Of a stretch of 64,000 bases of DNA, positions 1 through 11,055 are shown one piece after another (positions within the stretch are counted from its first letter, which is position 1; each line of letters starts with the position of its first letter). Source of the DNA: Cocos nucifera (taxonomy: Eukaryota > Streptophyta > Magnoliopsida > Arecales > Arecaceae). The DNA is taken from assembly GCA_006176705.1 (NCBI GenBank), contig QRFJ01002297.1, positions 62,001 through 126,000 of the forward strand, written 5' to 3'. A program made the translations under genes and the position numbers. Below the pieces are notes generated by a model. The model had not been told where the DNA came from. It made no database searches and was given only the letters and a program-made list of their open reading frames with translations.

Positions 1-1750
1 TAGGAAGACTAGGTCAAATGACCTTGTCAAACAAGGAAAATAAGGAGGAGATTGGGGGGAGTCCAACTCTTGGATGCCTCTCCACATTTTTGTACATGGA
101 GAGACTAAAAGCATCACACAAAATGAGAAGAAGAAAGGGTGACAAAAAAAGATATAGGGTGTTGGTTAATTTCAATTGAGAGAGGAGGAGTTTTAACAAA
201 TTGAAACTCTTATTTAGTTTAACTCATTCAAACTAACTTCCAAATAAGACCAAGTCAAATTTGTATCCAAATTTATCAGTATATGGGGCATGGGAAATCA
301 ATATTAGGCATGAAAAATATCACGTAAAATCTAAAAATAAATTAGTGAGTGTGGAACCTCTAATATGGCTCAAGGAAAGGAGGAATCCTAGTCTTACTAG
401 GACTCTTAGTTTGACTAGGTCAAAGTCATCTTAAATCCAATTTAAATCTCATTTAAATTAAATTTAAGTCAACCTACTTAATAGATAATTCTAATCTAAT
501 TAGAAGTCTAATTAAATTAGATTTAAATTTAATTTAATTTTTAATTAAATTAGAAATTAGGTGCACTCAAGTCGTAGTTGAATAGGGACTTGTTCTTCCT
601 TGCGATTGGCTTATCAATAAACCAATTAGACTTGATCCAATTAAGTCAAAACTAAATCTAATTAAATCTAATTCAATTAAACTTGATCTCTGCCTTATTG
701 CTCCATCAAATTATGCCAATTAGCAATCTAATTACTAATCGATCCTCCTACAATACTTGCTTTAGGTCAAACATCAATCGTATTGATTGTTTGATCTTAG
801 AACGATTCTCAATCATCGATTAACAATCTGATAATGTTACAATCTCTTATGTGTATGACCCCATAGATTCAAACCTAAGCCGATAGCATAGAAATCAATT
901 CCTGTATTAGTCGAAGTAACCATCTAACAATGATTCTCGATGTTCGGATAGGTCGAATATATGCGAAGCAACATTCTTAGAATCCTAGCCTATGGTTACT
1001 GTATAATTCATCCCTTTGATCAATAATGCTCAAGATGACTTTAAGTATGTTGTCAACACTCATACAAGTCATATCTATTGTGTCTTAAAATTTTGCAAAT
1101 CCCATGACTCCTTACGAGGATTACCCAGACCTAGATTTTATTAAATTGAAATACAGCGAGTCATTCTCTTTCTGAAGTTAATCAGGAGTGGTCAATCCTA
1201 TCTTGACTCACACACCAACTTTACAAGTACTTGACTATACCTAAAAATCTTTTAAACTTATATTAGGAATACAAGCAGTCTGGCATCAAAGTATAGTGAG
1301 TTGCTAGCAAGTCACTATGACGTTCTCATATTGGAGGAACACTTGTACCCATTGGCCTTGGCTAGCTACTCTTGATAATAGAGTGTTACATTGATCATGT
1401 TCAGTATAGATGTACTTTTACATCTCATCTAGATGCTATATCAATGTCTCCATACTACTTGGTTATGAGGACAACCAATGCATGTGGCATACAGTGACCT
1501 ATACTCGATAAGTTATCATCCTTATTAATAACTTATCATTTGATCATGAATAATTTATGAACCATCCAATAAATCCTCCTTCATTGATTGATTGTAATTC
1601 TAAGGACCTCATCATAATTTCAGAGTTCATTTAAGGAAGATAGAACTTTTATGATGAACCAGCCAAACAACTAATATTATTAGATAATTCATATACTAAT
1701 TTCAATCATCTACCACTTAGATGATTGGCTTTAGGATATATTTTCAAACA
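1..1750 (-). repeat. 3' LTR of element A (partial, runs off the left edge)
   Basis: The sequence matches the 5' LTR of A (from 3340) and LTR J (61957 onward); for instance the opening bases correspond to the block near 4080-4140. On the + strand it ends in TTTTCAAACA at 1750, the reverse complement of a TGTTTGAAAA-type LTR start, just as H's LTRs end near 48600 and 61933. The minus-strand polypurine tract would lie just right of 1750. The missing start lies outside the window. No coding sequence was seen; the short minus-strand ORF at 14-199 is not conserved and is not called. Confidence 0.75.
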
Positions 1751-3324
1751 CAACTCCTGTACATCTAAGAGTACATTCATAACCAATTATTTCTCTTAAC
1801 AACTTCTAGTAATTTAATTTTGCCCCAGTTCCTAATCTGTATGCTTTGGCCTCCATTGAAAAGGTCTGGTTAGGTCCAACCATTAACATGATCATACTTG
1901 ATCCATCTAACTAATAAATGATTAAGTCCAACCTTGGTTAGTCATTCTAATTATCATTTAGAGAGATGCGATCAAGAAATCATATTATGAATGACAGTTC
2001 CATTAGCTGATAAGCACTAGATCATTGGGCCTCCAATGATTATCTAACTAATGGATCCATTATTACTCACTTAATGGAAGGCTATAATCTAGTTATTTCT
2101 ATAACTATTTCATTTTTAAGGACCTAATAATTTTAGATGATTTGATTAATTTGTTATAAGAGAAGTAAGTTAGATGAACCAGCTAATCTTCATCCTTCCA
2201 CTGTCTTCATCAAGTCAAATTAAGGAAGATAATTAGATAGGCTAGTCTAGGAGCACTTAAATCAATCATACTGATTTACCTAGCTGACATAGATCAGCTT
2301 AAATTATCAAGTGATCTGATCAAAACATAACTTCATCAAGAAAGCCAGGTAAGTTAGACTAGTGGGAGGAATATTTCATTAACTCATCAAAAGGATATGC
2401 CACTAACTCATCAAAGATCGAATCTGTGCGAGTAGCTCCTAATTAAAGACCATCGATCTAAGCTGCCAGACTTACTTTAGACACTAACTAGTTAGTTTCA
2501 ATTAGATCAACCTAACATTTCGAGCTAGACTGCTTAGCCAAGAATCAAGTCAATTTTGGTTCTCATTAAAGACATGGACTTGACCAACTACAACTATTGT
2601 AATTGATCTAAAGAGATCTTGATCTAATCTAAGACAACAATTAATTAGATTTAGTTAATTCTCTAATTAAGTCCATTCTTTAATCGAACCTTAGGTCTAA
2701 CCTAATTAATGGACCTAATTCCCTCTAACTCATTAACCCAAGTATTATGATTTGTATCTTAGGATCTTCAATACATAATTCTAGATCCTAAATAAAATAA
2801 TTCTTAATTCTTAATTAAGTTTTGGGCTGAGGGTTGGAGTTCGATATTTTAAAAATGATTTTCATATTTGTAAAAATATTTTTACAACATGGTTCTATGA
2901 ACTAGGTTATATGTTTGATTTATAATCAATATGCAAATAACAAATAACATAAACATGAATCTACTTTAGATCTAATCTAAACATATTCATGATTATGTAC
3001 ATTTACTTGAAATAATTTTAGTTTTAAATAATTATAAATCATCTTGGATTAGATCTAACATATTTATGATTATAAAAATTATATTAAAATATTTTTAATT
3101 AAATTAAAAAAAATTTTAGATCTAATCTAAAATTTTATGATTAGGATTTTATGTACTAGGATAATCTCTTCATTGTAAGGGATAAACCTTACAGCAAAAC
3201 AATCTTATAAGATTAGTCCATGTGATTTAAAATTTTTATTTTTAGATTTAATATTAGATTATAATTTATATCTAATGTAAATAATAGATCTAAAATATTC
3301 AAAAAATCATATAAAAGAAATATA
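1751..3324 (-). other. Non-coding leader/interior of element A
   Basis: This 1.6-kb AT-rich stretch has no open frame of note. Read on the minus strand it follows the untranslated leader of element H, and more distantly the leaders of D (20674-22875) and G (37520-39374). A splice-donor-like AAAGTAAGT sits near 2470-2478 on the minus strand, at the place where the other three leaders have AAGGTAAGT. It seems to be the retained cis-acting (packaging or priming) part of an element that lost its genes. Confidence 0.6.
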
Positions 3325-3338
3325 GGTTTTGATACCAA
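3325..3338 (-). other. Primer-binding site of element A (initiator-Met tRNA type)
   Basis: Read on the minus strand, TTGGTATCAAAAC follows the LTR end. It differs by two bases from the TGGTATCAGAGC complementary to the 3' end of plant initiator methionine tRNA. This is where minus-strand cDNA synthesis would be primed. Confidence 0.75.
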
Positions 3339-3339
3339 T

Positions 3340-5146
3340 TGAAAGAAAAACCTAAGGTTTCTAGCATATATTTTGAAACTTTTTCAAAATTCTAACAGTG
3401 AAAGCTATAGATTAATCCAATTAATCTATGAAATATACAAATAAATCATATATCTAGGATCTAATGATATTATTGAAGCATGTATATAAATTTAAAAATT
3501 AAATAAAATATAAAATAATGATGTTGATCATATCAACATCAAACAAGAAAAACTAGATCTGATCTAGACTATAATTGAGATCAAATCTCATTATCTTTTT
3601 TATGAATTTAGATGTCTACTTTTTGATCTAAAGTTGAGGATGTTTCTTCAAGCCATACATGCATCCGACCTCTATGAGAAGTCCATTCGAAGCCCTGATC
3701 ATGATCTGAAGTCCAGTAATCTAAAAATTAGTACAGTATGCTAGCACTGCGCTGATCCTTCCTTGATGGTTGATGTCGAATCTCCTTCTTCAATTGACTT
3801 AAACTCTTCAAGGATCAAAAAAGAAAAATGAAGGATCTGGAAGAAGCTTTTCTTCCCATGTTCTTCTCTCAAAAATTGATGGAAGAAAATCTAAAACAAA
3901 AACCCTAGACCCTTCTTCTCTAGGCCCTTTTCTCTCACCTAGGCACAATAATTTGTGGCTTTACAAAATCCCACGCCCTCAATCCTGATATTCCGATGGT
4001 CTTCATGTCCAAGCCCTCTTTCTCAGATCTAAAACCTCTCAAAATTTTATGGGTTAGCTTTCTTTAAATAAAGAGTTAGAGAAGAGTCCCTGTCTAGGTC
4101 AAATACCTAGATAGAGTATAAATAGGATAAGGATTGGGGCACCCAACTCTTGGGTGCCTCCTCAAACTCTTTTGGCCTGGATTCTAGATATCTGGTGCAC
4201 AATTAAATCCTCTTTCTCCCATAAAAATTTTAGAAGAAATTAGATTAATTGGCACCATAATGGATAAGAGTTTTGGGTTTGTCCAAACTCTATAAAGTAG
4301 AGTCTAGATCATCACTACTTCTTAGTTTCGATCAAATCCAAAACCACAAACCATCTAAGAGAGATATGGGGGTAAGGATAGGCATGGAACCTTTCTAGAA
4401 ATCAGATTTTTCATGAAAAAATCTATGGGAAGGGCGTGGAGAAAGGGAAGGTGGCACAAGGGAGTCCTAGTCTAACTAAGATTTCTTGCTTCAACTAGTC
4501 AAACCAAATCTTTTGCCTAATTAAAATAGATCTTGATGCAACCTAATTAATGGTGTTCCTAATCCAATTAGAAACTAAATTAAATCTAATTTAATTTTGA
4601 TTTAATCTTCTAATCAAATTAAAAATTAGGTGCACTCAAGTCCTAGTATAACTAGGAATTGTTCTACCTTATAATTAACTTATTCAATAAACCAATTAGA
4701 CTTGATCCAGCAAGCCCAAACCAAATCTAATTGAATCACATTTAATTAGACTTGATCTCAGCCCAATTGCTCAATCAAATCGAGCAAATTAGCAATCCAA
4801 TTGCTAATCAATCATTCTATAATACTTGCATTAGGTTAACATCAATCATGTTGATTGTTTGACTCAAAAATAATTTTTAATGTTGATCAACCATTCGATC
4901 AAATCGATACCTCTAATGTGTGTGACCCTATAGGTTCAAACCCAAGCTAGTAGCATAGAAATAAATTCTCATATCGATTGAAGTGACTATCTAGCAATGG
5001 TACCCAACGGCTAGATAGGTTGAATGTATAAAGCAACACTCTTAGAATTCATGTGGATATAGTTTTTATATAATACATCCTCTTGACCATAAATGCTCAT
5101 AGGATGACTCAAGATTCAACTATCAACCCTGAATAGTTAAATGACT
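3340..5146 (-). repeat. 5' LTR of element A, truncated at its outer end
   Basis: It begins with TGAAAGAAAA on the + strand, right after the primer-binding site, and aligns base by base with LTR J from 61957. Both carry the same landmarks, such as the block on the duplicated rivers of ATCAATCA-type text near 4840 and 63480. Agreement stops near 5146, whereas J continues to the window end, so the outer several hundred bases are missing here and gypsy protease sequence follows at once. No gene was seen in it. Confidence 0.75.
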
Positions 5147-5640
5147 CGAATCTGAGTGATTGACAAAGAGATGGAGAACTAAGGAGCCCCTAACTTTCAC
5201 TTAAGCTGATGCACAGGAAGTTCAGTTCCCACATAAGGGCACGATTGTAATTGCTTTAAATATTGTAGACTGTGATGTACATGCATCCTTATTTTATGAT
5301 GCTTTCTCCAAAATGTCTACACCTAATAGCTAGCTTGGATCAATGAACTCTCCATTGGTAGGCTACACTGGTAATGCAATACCAGTTGAAGGCGCAATAA
5401 CTTTGGTTATGGCTGTAGGACAATATCCAAGATAGTCCAAGATGCAGGTGGACTTTCTAATAGTAATAGCTCCATCGATTTACAATACAATTCTCGATCG
5501 ATCTGATCTAAATGCGCTTTGGATAGTGGTGTCGATGTACTATTTGAAAATAAAATTTCTAACAAGCTATGGGATCGAAGAAGTCAGAGGAGATCAAGCT
5601 CTGGCAAGACATTGCTATTCAATCACCTTATAGAGGGTGA
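5147..5640 (+). pseudogene. Gypsy protease remnant (element B)
   Basis: The translation resembles the aspartic protease region of Tat-type gypsy polyproteins: a PADAQ..QFPH-like stretch, then LFYDAFSKM, GYTGNAIPVEGAITL, and VDFLIV..YNTILDRSDLNAL. The active-site segment (D-T/S-G-S-S-A-D) that should lie just before LFYDAFSKM is absent; the sequence jumps across it near 5280, an apparent deletion of roughly 30 bases. Stops interrupt the frame (for example in the ORF piece at 5442-5633). In a live element this enzyme would cut the gag-pol polyprotein; here it could not work. Confidence 0.75.
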
Positions 5641-6600
5641 GCAGTCAAATCCTTATCTGATTGATAGGTTGGATGTCCATGATGATCTAATTGAAGAGCG
5701 GTGTGAGCCCATGGAAGATCTTATCTCCATCCCACTGAATGATGGGAATGCGAAGCATGCAGTACAGATTGGCTCCAACCTGGCGAAAGAGATATGAGAG
5801 TAACTTATCAAATTTTTGTAGAGGAATGTAGATATTTTTGCTTGGGTCCCCGATGACATGCTCGGAATAGATGCCGATATCATGGAACATCATCTGATTA
5901 TTGATCCCAAATATCGGTCAGTGAAGGAGAAGATGCGCAGCCATGCCCTAGAGAGATAGAAAGTAATTACAGTGAAAGTTGATAAGCTCCTCAAGGTCGA
6001 ATTCATCTGAGAAGTCAACTATCTGAACTGGGTCTCCAACATCATGCTTGTCAAGAAGGCAAACGGCAAGTGAAGAATGTGCATAGACTTCAAAAAGCTG
6101 AATAAAGTCTGCTTAAAAGATAACTATCTCCTATCCATAATTAATCAGCTGGTGGATGCGACCTCGAGTCACGAGCTCCTTACTTTCATGGATGCCTTTT
6201 TTGGCTATAACCAAATTCGGATGGCACCAGAAGATGAGAAAAAAATTACTTTTATTACTGATCGTGGTTTTTATTATTATAGGATTATGCCTTTTAGACT
6301 AAAAAATATAGGAGCAACATTCCAGCACCTGGTCATAAAATCTTCAAGGAGCAGATCGACCACAACATGGAGGTATATGTAGATGACATGCTTGTCATGA
6401 ACCAAGCTTTAATAAATCACATTACCGACCTTGAAGAGATCTTCAGCACCCTTAGAAGGTATAAGATGAAGTTGAATCCAACTAAGTGTGCCTTTGGCGT
6501 GACTTCAGAAAAAGTTTTGGGATTCATGGTGTCGAGGCATCGAATTGAAGCAAATCCAGAGAAGATTTGAGCAATTCAATAGATGACTGCTCTAAAATCA
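5641..6600 (+). pseudogene. Gypsy reverse transcriptase remnant (element B)
   Basis: Recognisable RT blocks are spread over 5800-6570: a DIFAW-like segment, HHLIIDPK, KANGK..MCIDFKKLNK, LLTFMDAFFGYNQI, EDEKKITFITDRG and KNIGATFQ. The catalytic box YVDD is intact at 6374-6385, followed by the thumb-region KLNPTKCAFGV and LGFMVSRH. The intact pieces are 6077-6382 and 6367-6570, in different frames, so at least one shift lies between them; several TAG/TGA stops replace Gln, Arg or Trp codons. The domain would copy element RNA into DNA. Downstream it runs into RNase H. Confidence 0.85.
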
Positions 6601-7110
6601 ATCAAAAAAGTTTAGTGTCTAATTGAAATGATAGCAGCCCTGAACCGCATTATCTTAAGGTCGATCGAGCAATGCATGCCCTTCTTTCAAGTCCTAAAAT
6701 AGCAGAAGAACTTCTGCTAGACCACTGAATGTCAACAAGCCTTTAAAGAGCTCAAGGACTACCTCTGTTCACCTTCCCTATTAGAAAAAGCCCAAACATG
6801 AAAAGGGATTATTTCTGTACCAGCAGTCTCCCTTGCGACCCTTGCGGTAGTTCTAGTCAAAGAAGCGGCAAAAGTATAAAGACTGATCTACTACATAAGC
6901 AAATTCTTGAGAGACACCGAGACCAGGTATACTAAGTTAGAAAAACTAACTTTTGCCCTACTGGTTGCAGCCCAGAGACTTTGACCTTACTTTCAAGGGC
7001 ACACCATAACCCTCCTAACTGATCAACCAATCAAAGCAATTCTTCATTGAACGGATGCCTCTAGAAGAATAGCAAAATGAAAAATAGAGATCATCGAGTT
7101 TGACATCAAC
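6601..7110 (+). pseudogene. Gypsy RNase H (RT-linked) remnant (element B)
   Basis: Translation with stops read through shows the connection and RNase H landmarks of Ty3/gypsy: FFQVLK, TECQQAFKELKDYLCSP, LRDTETRYTKLEKLTFALLVAAQRL and a YFQGHTI..LLTDQPIK segment. Stop codons (mainly TAG and TGA) are frequent, so no long open frame survives. In a live element it degrades the RNA strand of the RNA-DNA hybrid. The same segment in element C is where element D inserted. Confidence 0.75.
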
Positions 7111-7740
7111 TAGCAGCCTCGGCCATCGATTAAAGCCCAAATTCTAGTAGATTTTATAGTTGAATGCACCATTCCAGTTGAAGTCGAGCCTGAATGGAAT
7201 GAAGTCGATATTCTCTGGTTACAATCGAGTTCCTTTGAAGAAACAGCTAGCCTCCCTGAAGATATTTGGGTCCTATATGTAGACGGCTCGTCCAATGCTT
7301 CTGGTGCAGACATAGGGCTGATCTTAATTAGCTCAAAAGGAGTCATCAACGAATATGAGCTGTGCTTTGAGTTCTTTGCAACTAATAATGGGGTCGAATA
7401 TGAAGCTTTGATTGCAAGGTTATGGATCGCCAAAGAATTGAATGCAGATCGACTCCAAGTCTACAGTAATTCTCAATTGGTGGTCTGACAAGTTAATGGC
7501 AATTATGAGGCTCAAGAAGAAAGCATGATAATATAACTCGAGAAAGTGAAGAGCTTGACTCTAGTCTTCAATAGTTTTGACATCAAGTAGATCCCAAGAG
7601 TGGAAAACACTAGGACCGACCTTGTCTCAAAGTTAGCAACATTGGCCCTGACTGAGCTGCCCAAGGAGGTCTTCTTTGAAGTCCTAAAACATCCGAGTTT
7701 GGAAGGGCAACAGTCTATAATGCAGATCAACCATGAGCCA
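7111..7740 (+). pseudogene. Second, archaeal-type RNase H remnant (element B)
   Basis: After the first RNase H there is a further RNase H-like fold: ILVDFIVECTIP, then WVLYVDGSSNASGADIGL, ISSKGVINEYELCFEF, YEALIARL, and LQVYSNSQLVV. The acidic positions (YVDGS, the E of YEAL, SNSQ) follow the usual pattern, with the last one altered. The opposing minus-strand ORF at 7110-7433 is its shadow. A tandem second RNase H is characteristic of Tat-type gypsy elements and supports that placement. One in-frame TGA follows LVV. Confidence 0.75.
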
Positions 7741-7789
7741 TTGGATTGACCTATTGGTTGCTTATCTCAAAGATGGAGCTCTTATGATT

Positions 7790-8965
7790 TGAAAGGAGCT
7801 TAAAAACTCAGAAATCAAACCTTTTGATATGTTCTGTATGAAGGCAGGCTGTATAAAAGGTCATATTTCTTACCGCTCTTGAGATGTCTCAGACCTTCAG
7901 AAGTCAACTTTACATTATGGAAAGTGCATGAAGGAATCTACAAAAGTCATGCAAGGGCCAGATCCTCATCACACAGACTACTTCGATAGGATTACTATTG
8001 GATGATCTTGTACCATGATTCTATAGAGTATGTTAAAAAATGTGAACGCTATCAGCAAAGTACAAACATTCAAAGGCAGCCAGCTTCTAAACTTACACCC
8101 TTGAATGCCTCGTAGCCATTTGCTTAGTGGGGGATGGACATTCTTAGTCCTTTTCCCATGGCACCGGGACAGTGCAAGTTTCTTTTGGTAGCAATAGATT
8201 ATTTTATAAAGTGGGTCAAGATTGAACCTTTAGCGAAAGTCACTGAAGCAAAAGTGCAGGACTTCATCCAGAAGTTGATCATTTGCAAATTTGGCTTGCC
8301 TCGGACCCTCATAACAGATAATGGGCGGTAGTTTGCCAGAGCAAGATTTACCAAATTATGTGAAGATTTGAACATCTCCCATCATTTTATATCAGTAGCC
8401 CATCCATAGGCAAACGACGAAGCCAAAGTAACAAACAGAACCCTACTATAGGGTATCAAAGCAAAACTTGAAAGAGTAAAGGAGACTTGGGTGGATGAAC
8501 TCTATCATGTGCTCTGGGCATACTGAACTACCTAAAGAATGCTAACTGGGGAGAATCCATTTGCCTTAGCTTTTGGAATAGAAGCGGTCATCCCAATAGA
8601 ACTCAAACTCTCGTCAGCACGAGTCGTGGCATTTAGTGAGCAACATAAAGGATCTCAGGGCTAACCTCGACTTATTGGAGGAAAAAAGAAAAAAAGCTCA
8701 AGTTCGGATGGTAGCCTATAAGCAAAAGATAGCTCATTACTACAACTCTAAAGTCAAAGGCAAAACATTCAAAGTGGGGGACTTGGTACTTCAACGAGTG
8801 GCTGTTTCACAACTTCAAAAGCAAGAAAAGCTTGCTCCAAATTGGAAAGGACCATATGAAGTAGAAGAGGTCATCCAGTCCAAAACTTATCGCTTAAAGG
8901 AGCTTGAAGGAGCAATACTCCCATGGCCTTGGAATTCAGAAAATTTAATAATGTACTATCAGTAA
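7790..8965 (+). pseudogene. Gypsy integrase remnant (element B)
   Basis: A zinc-binding region (CERYQQ near 8040, with the second Cys lost) is followed by the core: WGMDILSPFP, LVAIDYFIKWVKIEPL, LITDNG. The third catalytic residue lies in the motif usually read as GQAEVTNR; here it is NDEAKVTNR, with Lys (AAA, 8425-8427) for the catalytic Glu. The core is followed by HVLWAY and AFGIEAVIPIE. The C-terminal part (open at 8636-8965) is the chromo-like tail with YYNSKVKGKTFKVGDLVL, NWKGPYEV and ENLIMYYQ, ending pol at 8963-8965. Stops at 8329 and elsewhere inactivate it. A live copy would insert cDNA into the genome. Confidence 0.85.
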
Positions 8966-9064
8966 TTTATCTGCAAATAAAACTCCTCTATTTCAATATG
9001 ATTATTTTTGTTGCAAAAATTATGTAATGATGGAGAATAACTTTCTAAAATAATCAAAAGTAGC

Positions 9065-9760
9065 CATGTTAGGAATAGAAGGAGAACTTCATTCTAACAT
9101 GAGAAAAGTCGAAGGCCTCGTTAGTCTAAGATGAGATGAGGGAAGAGATCCCGACAACGGCCCTAATGTGCCCCTACAGTCATGTTAGGAACAGGAGGAG
9201 GACCTCATCCTAATATGAGCAAAGTCGAAGGCCTCGTTAGTCTAAGATGAGATGAGGAGAGAGATCCTGACAATGGCCCTAATATATCCTTGCAGCCATG
9301 TTAAAAATAGGAGGAGGACCTCGTCCTAACATGAGCAAAGTCGAACGCCTCATTGGTCTAAGATGAGATGAGGGAAAAAGCCCTGACAACGGTCCTAATA
9401 TGCCCCTACAACCATGTTAGGAATAGGAGGAGGACCTCATCCTAACATAAGCAAAGTTGAAGGCCTCATTGGTTGAAGATGAGATGAGGAGAGAGGCCCT
9501 GACAATGATCCTAATGTGCCCCTACAGCCATGTTAGGAACAGCAAGAGGACCTCATCCTAACATAAGCAAAGTCGAAGGCCTCATTAAGTTAAGACGAGA
9601 TGAGGAGAGAAGCTCTGACAATGACCCTAATGTCCCTCTATAGCCATGTCAAAAAAAGGAGGAGAACCTTGTCTTGATATAAACAAAGACCTCTGGTTAC
9701 CTAAGGTAGGAGGAAGGATCTCGTCTCAATGAAAGGGTGAAAAAAAATTAATGGAGTAGA
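9065..9760 (+). repeat. Tandem array, six units of 116 bp (element B 3' region)
   Basis: The landmark CATGT at the start of each unit falls at 9065, 9181, 9297, 9413, 9529 and 9645, a spacing of exactly 116 every time. Units share text such as GGAGGAGGACCTCATCCTAA and AAAGTCGAAGGCCTC. Units 1-5 are well conserved; the sixth is diverged and fades out near 9700-9760. The array lies between the pol stop and the ends of the antisense ORFs. Related copies occur in element F, and a shorter-period relative occurs in element C. No coding role seen. Confidence 0.9.
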
Positions 9761-10017
9761 ACATGAAAGGATAAATCCATCCCAACGTAGGTGAAAAATC
9801 TCTGGTTATGAAAAGATAGGAGAAAAAATACTTTTTCGACAAGCACTTCAACGAAAGTCAAAGCAGAAGAGATATGAAAAAATCAACAAGCATAGAATAC
9901 AAACAAAACAAAAAGATGATTAGAGAGAATATTCCTTTATTAAAATCAAAGTTCATTACAAAGTAAAGATCCATGAGACCATGTATAAAAAAGAAAAAAG
10001 AAAAAAATGACAAAATC
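9761..10017. other. Spacer downstream of the antisense ORF, element B
   Basis: A/T-rich sequence between the tandem array and the stop codon of the minus-strand coiled-coil ORF. It carries an AATAAA signal on the minus strand (listed separately) and otherwise nothing I recognise. Confidence 0.5.
9936..9941 (-). promoter_or_regulatory. Polyadenylation signal AATAAA for the antisense unit of element B
   Basis: TTTATT on the + strand reads AATAAA on the minus strand, about 80 bases past the antisense stop codon (10018-10020). The homologous ORF in element C has AATAAA about 65 bases past its stop (14940-14945), so position and sequence are kept in both copies. Confidence 0.55.
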
Positions 10018-10960
10018 CTAAAGAGGCCTGGAACCCTCAGACTTCGGGCTGTCGACCCCCGTCATCAAAAGAGACTGCTTTAGCCTAAGGATTTCCTCCT
10101 CAAGCTCCTTCTTTTTATGTAGACCATCTATATACATTCTGTTAACATGCCAGAACTTATCCTCAAGCTCTCGCTGCTGCTTTCTTAGGACCTCGGACTT
10201 AGCCTTGGCATCCTTAATGGCTTACTGCTTGTACGACAGCTGGATCCTTAATCATTGAACCTTGGCCTTCTCCCTCCCCACTGCTTTCAAAAGCTCGCAT
10301 AGAGTCCTCATTAAGGAGGCAACCTACTTTGATCCTCCGCTCGTGCTGGATTGGTGACAATCATCGAGTTATTTTTGGAGCCGGATTACCTCGCTGTTAG
10401 CAGCACGAAGCTTCTGCTCAAGTTGGGATATCCTCTCACTCCAACCCAATCGGTAGGTATCATAAGTGAGCTCGATGTCATGCAATTGCTTCTAAAGTAT
10501 GGAGAACCTCTTCGACCAATCCCACTCATACCAAGCCTTGTCGGTAGACTATGGTGAACTTTCCTCCAGCAAATGGATCTTCTCTTTCACCATCTTAAGA
10601 TTGGCTTTGAGAGAGCTGATCTTTGCTGTTAGTGCCTAGGATTTATCACTGGCATTTTTCTTAAGCTCAGTGATCTCCTTCTTGAAACTACCTTTTTGGA
10701 TGCTAAAGCTCGTGGAGTCCTTCATGTGCAGATTACAGAGGTGAGTGATCTCTTTGGTCATCTCCGAAGCATTCCTCCAAGAAACTTAAAGGTCATCCTC
10801 CACCCTCTTCAACTTTCTCTTTAGGTGGTGTACTTAATTCTTTAAGCTTTTTATTAGAGGTCTCAATGGAACTCCCTGAGGTAAGAGGTTGACGTCGACT
10901 GGGGATGACGGGTTACAACTTTGATTATTGGAAGGATTCCGGATAACACATGGCACAGCA
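10018..10960 (-). pseudogene. Antisense coiled-coil ORF remnant (element B, downstream part)
   Basis: On the minus strand the translation, read through scattered stops, is rich in heptad-like Leu/Glu/Lys stretches: ITELKKNASDKS, SSLKANLKMVKEKIHLLEE, RISQLEQKLRAANSEVIRL, IKDAKAKSEVLRKQQRELE and HKKKELEEEILRLKQSLL, ending PKSEGSRPL and a stop. This is a long predicted coiled coil. The C terminus matches the + strand ORF remnant in element C (14563-14875), where IKDAKAES and a Ser-Ser-Lys-Ser ending recur. It probably forms the 3' part of the same antisense gene as 11056-13321. Function unknown; such antisense ORFs are known in Tat elements such as Grande. Confidence 0.65.
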
Positions 10961-11026
10961 TAATTATAAGGAAAGGCATGGACAAAAGTAAGTTCGCTTT
11001 CATTTAACTAAAAACTTTCTGGTACA

Positions 11027-11048
11027 AAATATATATATATATATATAC
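11027..11048. repeat. (TA)n microsatellite
   Basis: An uninterrupted run of about ten TA dinucleotides lying just downstream of the stop of the antisense ORF that ends near 11056. Confidence 0.9.
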
Positions 11049-11055
11049 ACAACTA

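Larger units (their letters stand above)
1..5146 (-). mobile_element. Element A: copia-type LTR element with non-coding interior, right LTR truncated
   Basis: This is a minus-strand LTR element. A partial 3' LTR (1-1750) and a 5' LTR (3340-5146) flank only about 1.6 kb of interior, which shows no gag or pol. The primer-binding site next to 3340 fixes the orientation. The interior matches, in order, the leader of element H (57750-59447), which does carry a pol, so A looks like a deletion derivative that kept only the cis-acting leader, as in large non-autonomous (LARD-like) elements. The right LTR stops abruptly where gypsy element B begins. Copia assignment is inferred from the shared LTR and leader type, not from a protein in A itself. 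Confidence 0.75.

Noticed and set aside
5519..5893. Minus-strand ORFs in the protease-RT interval of B
   Set aside because: They overlap a recognisable pol reading on the plus strand and have no domain of their own.
9065..9760. Possible CRISPR-like array
   Set aside because: Units are contiguous 116-bp tandem repeats with no unique spacers, inside a plant retrotransposon.
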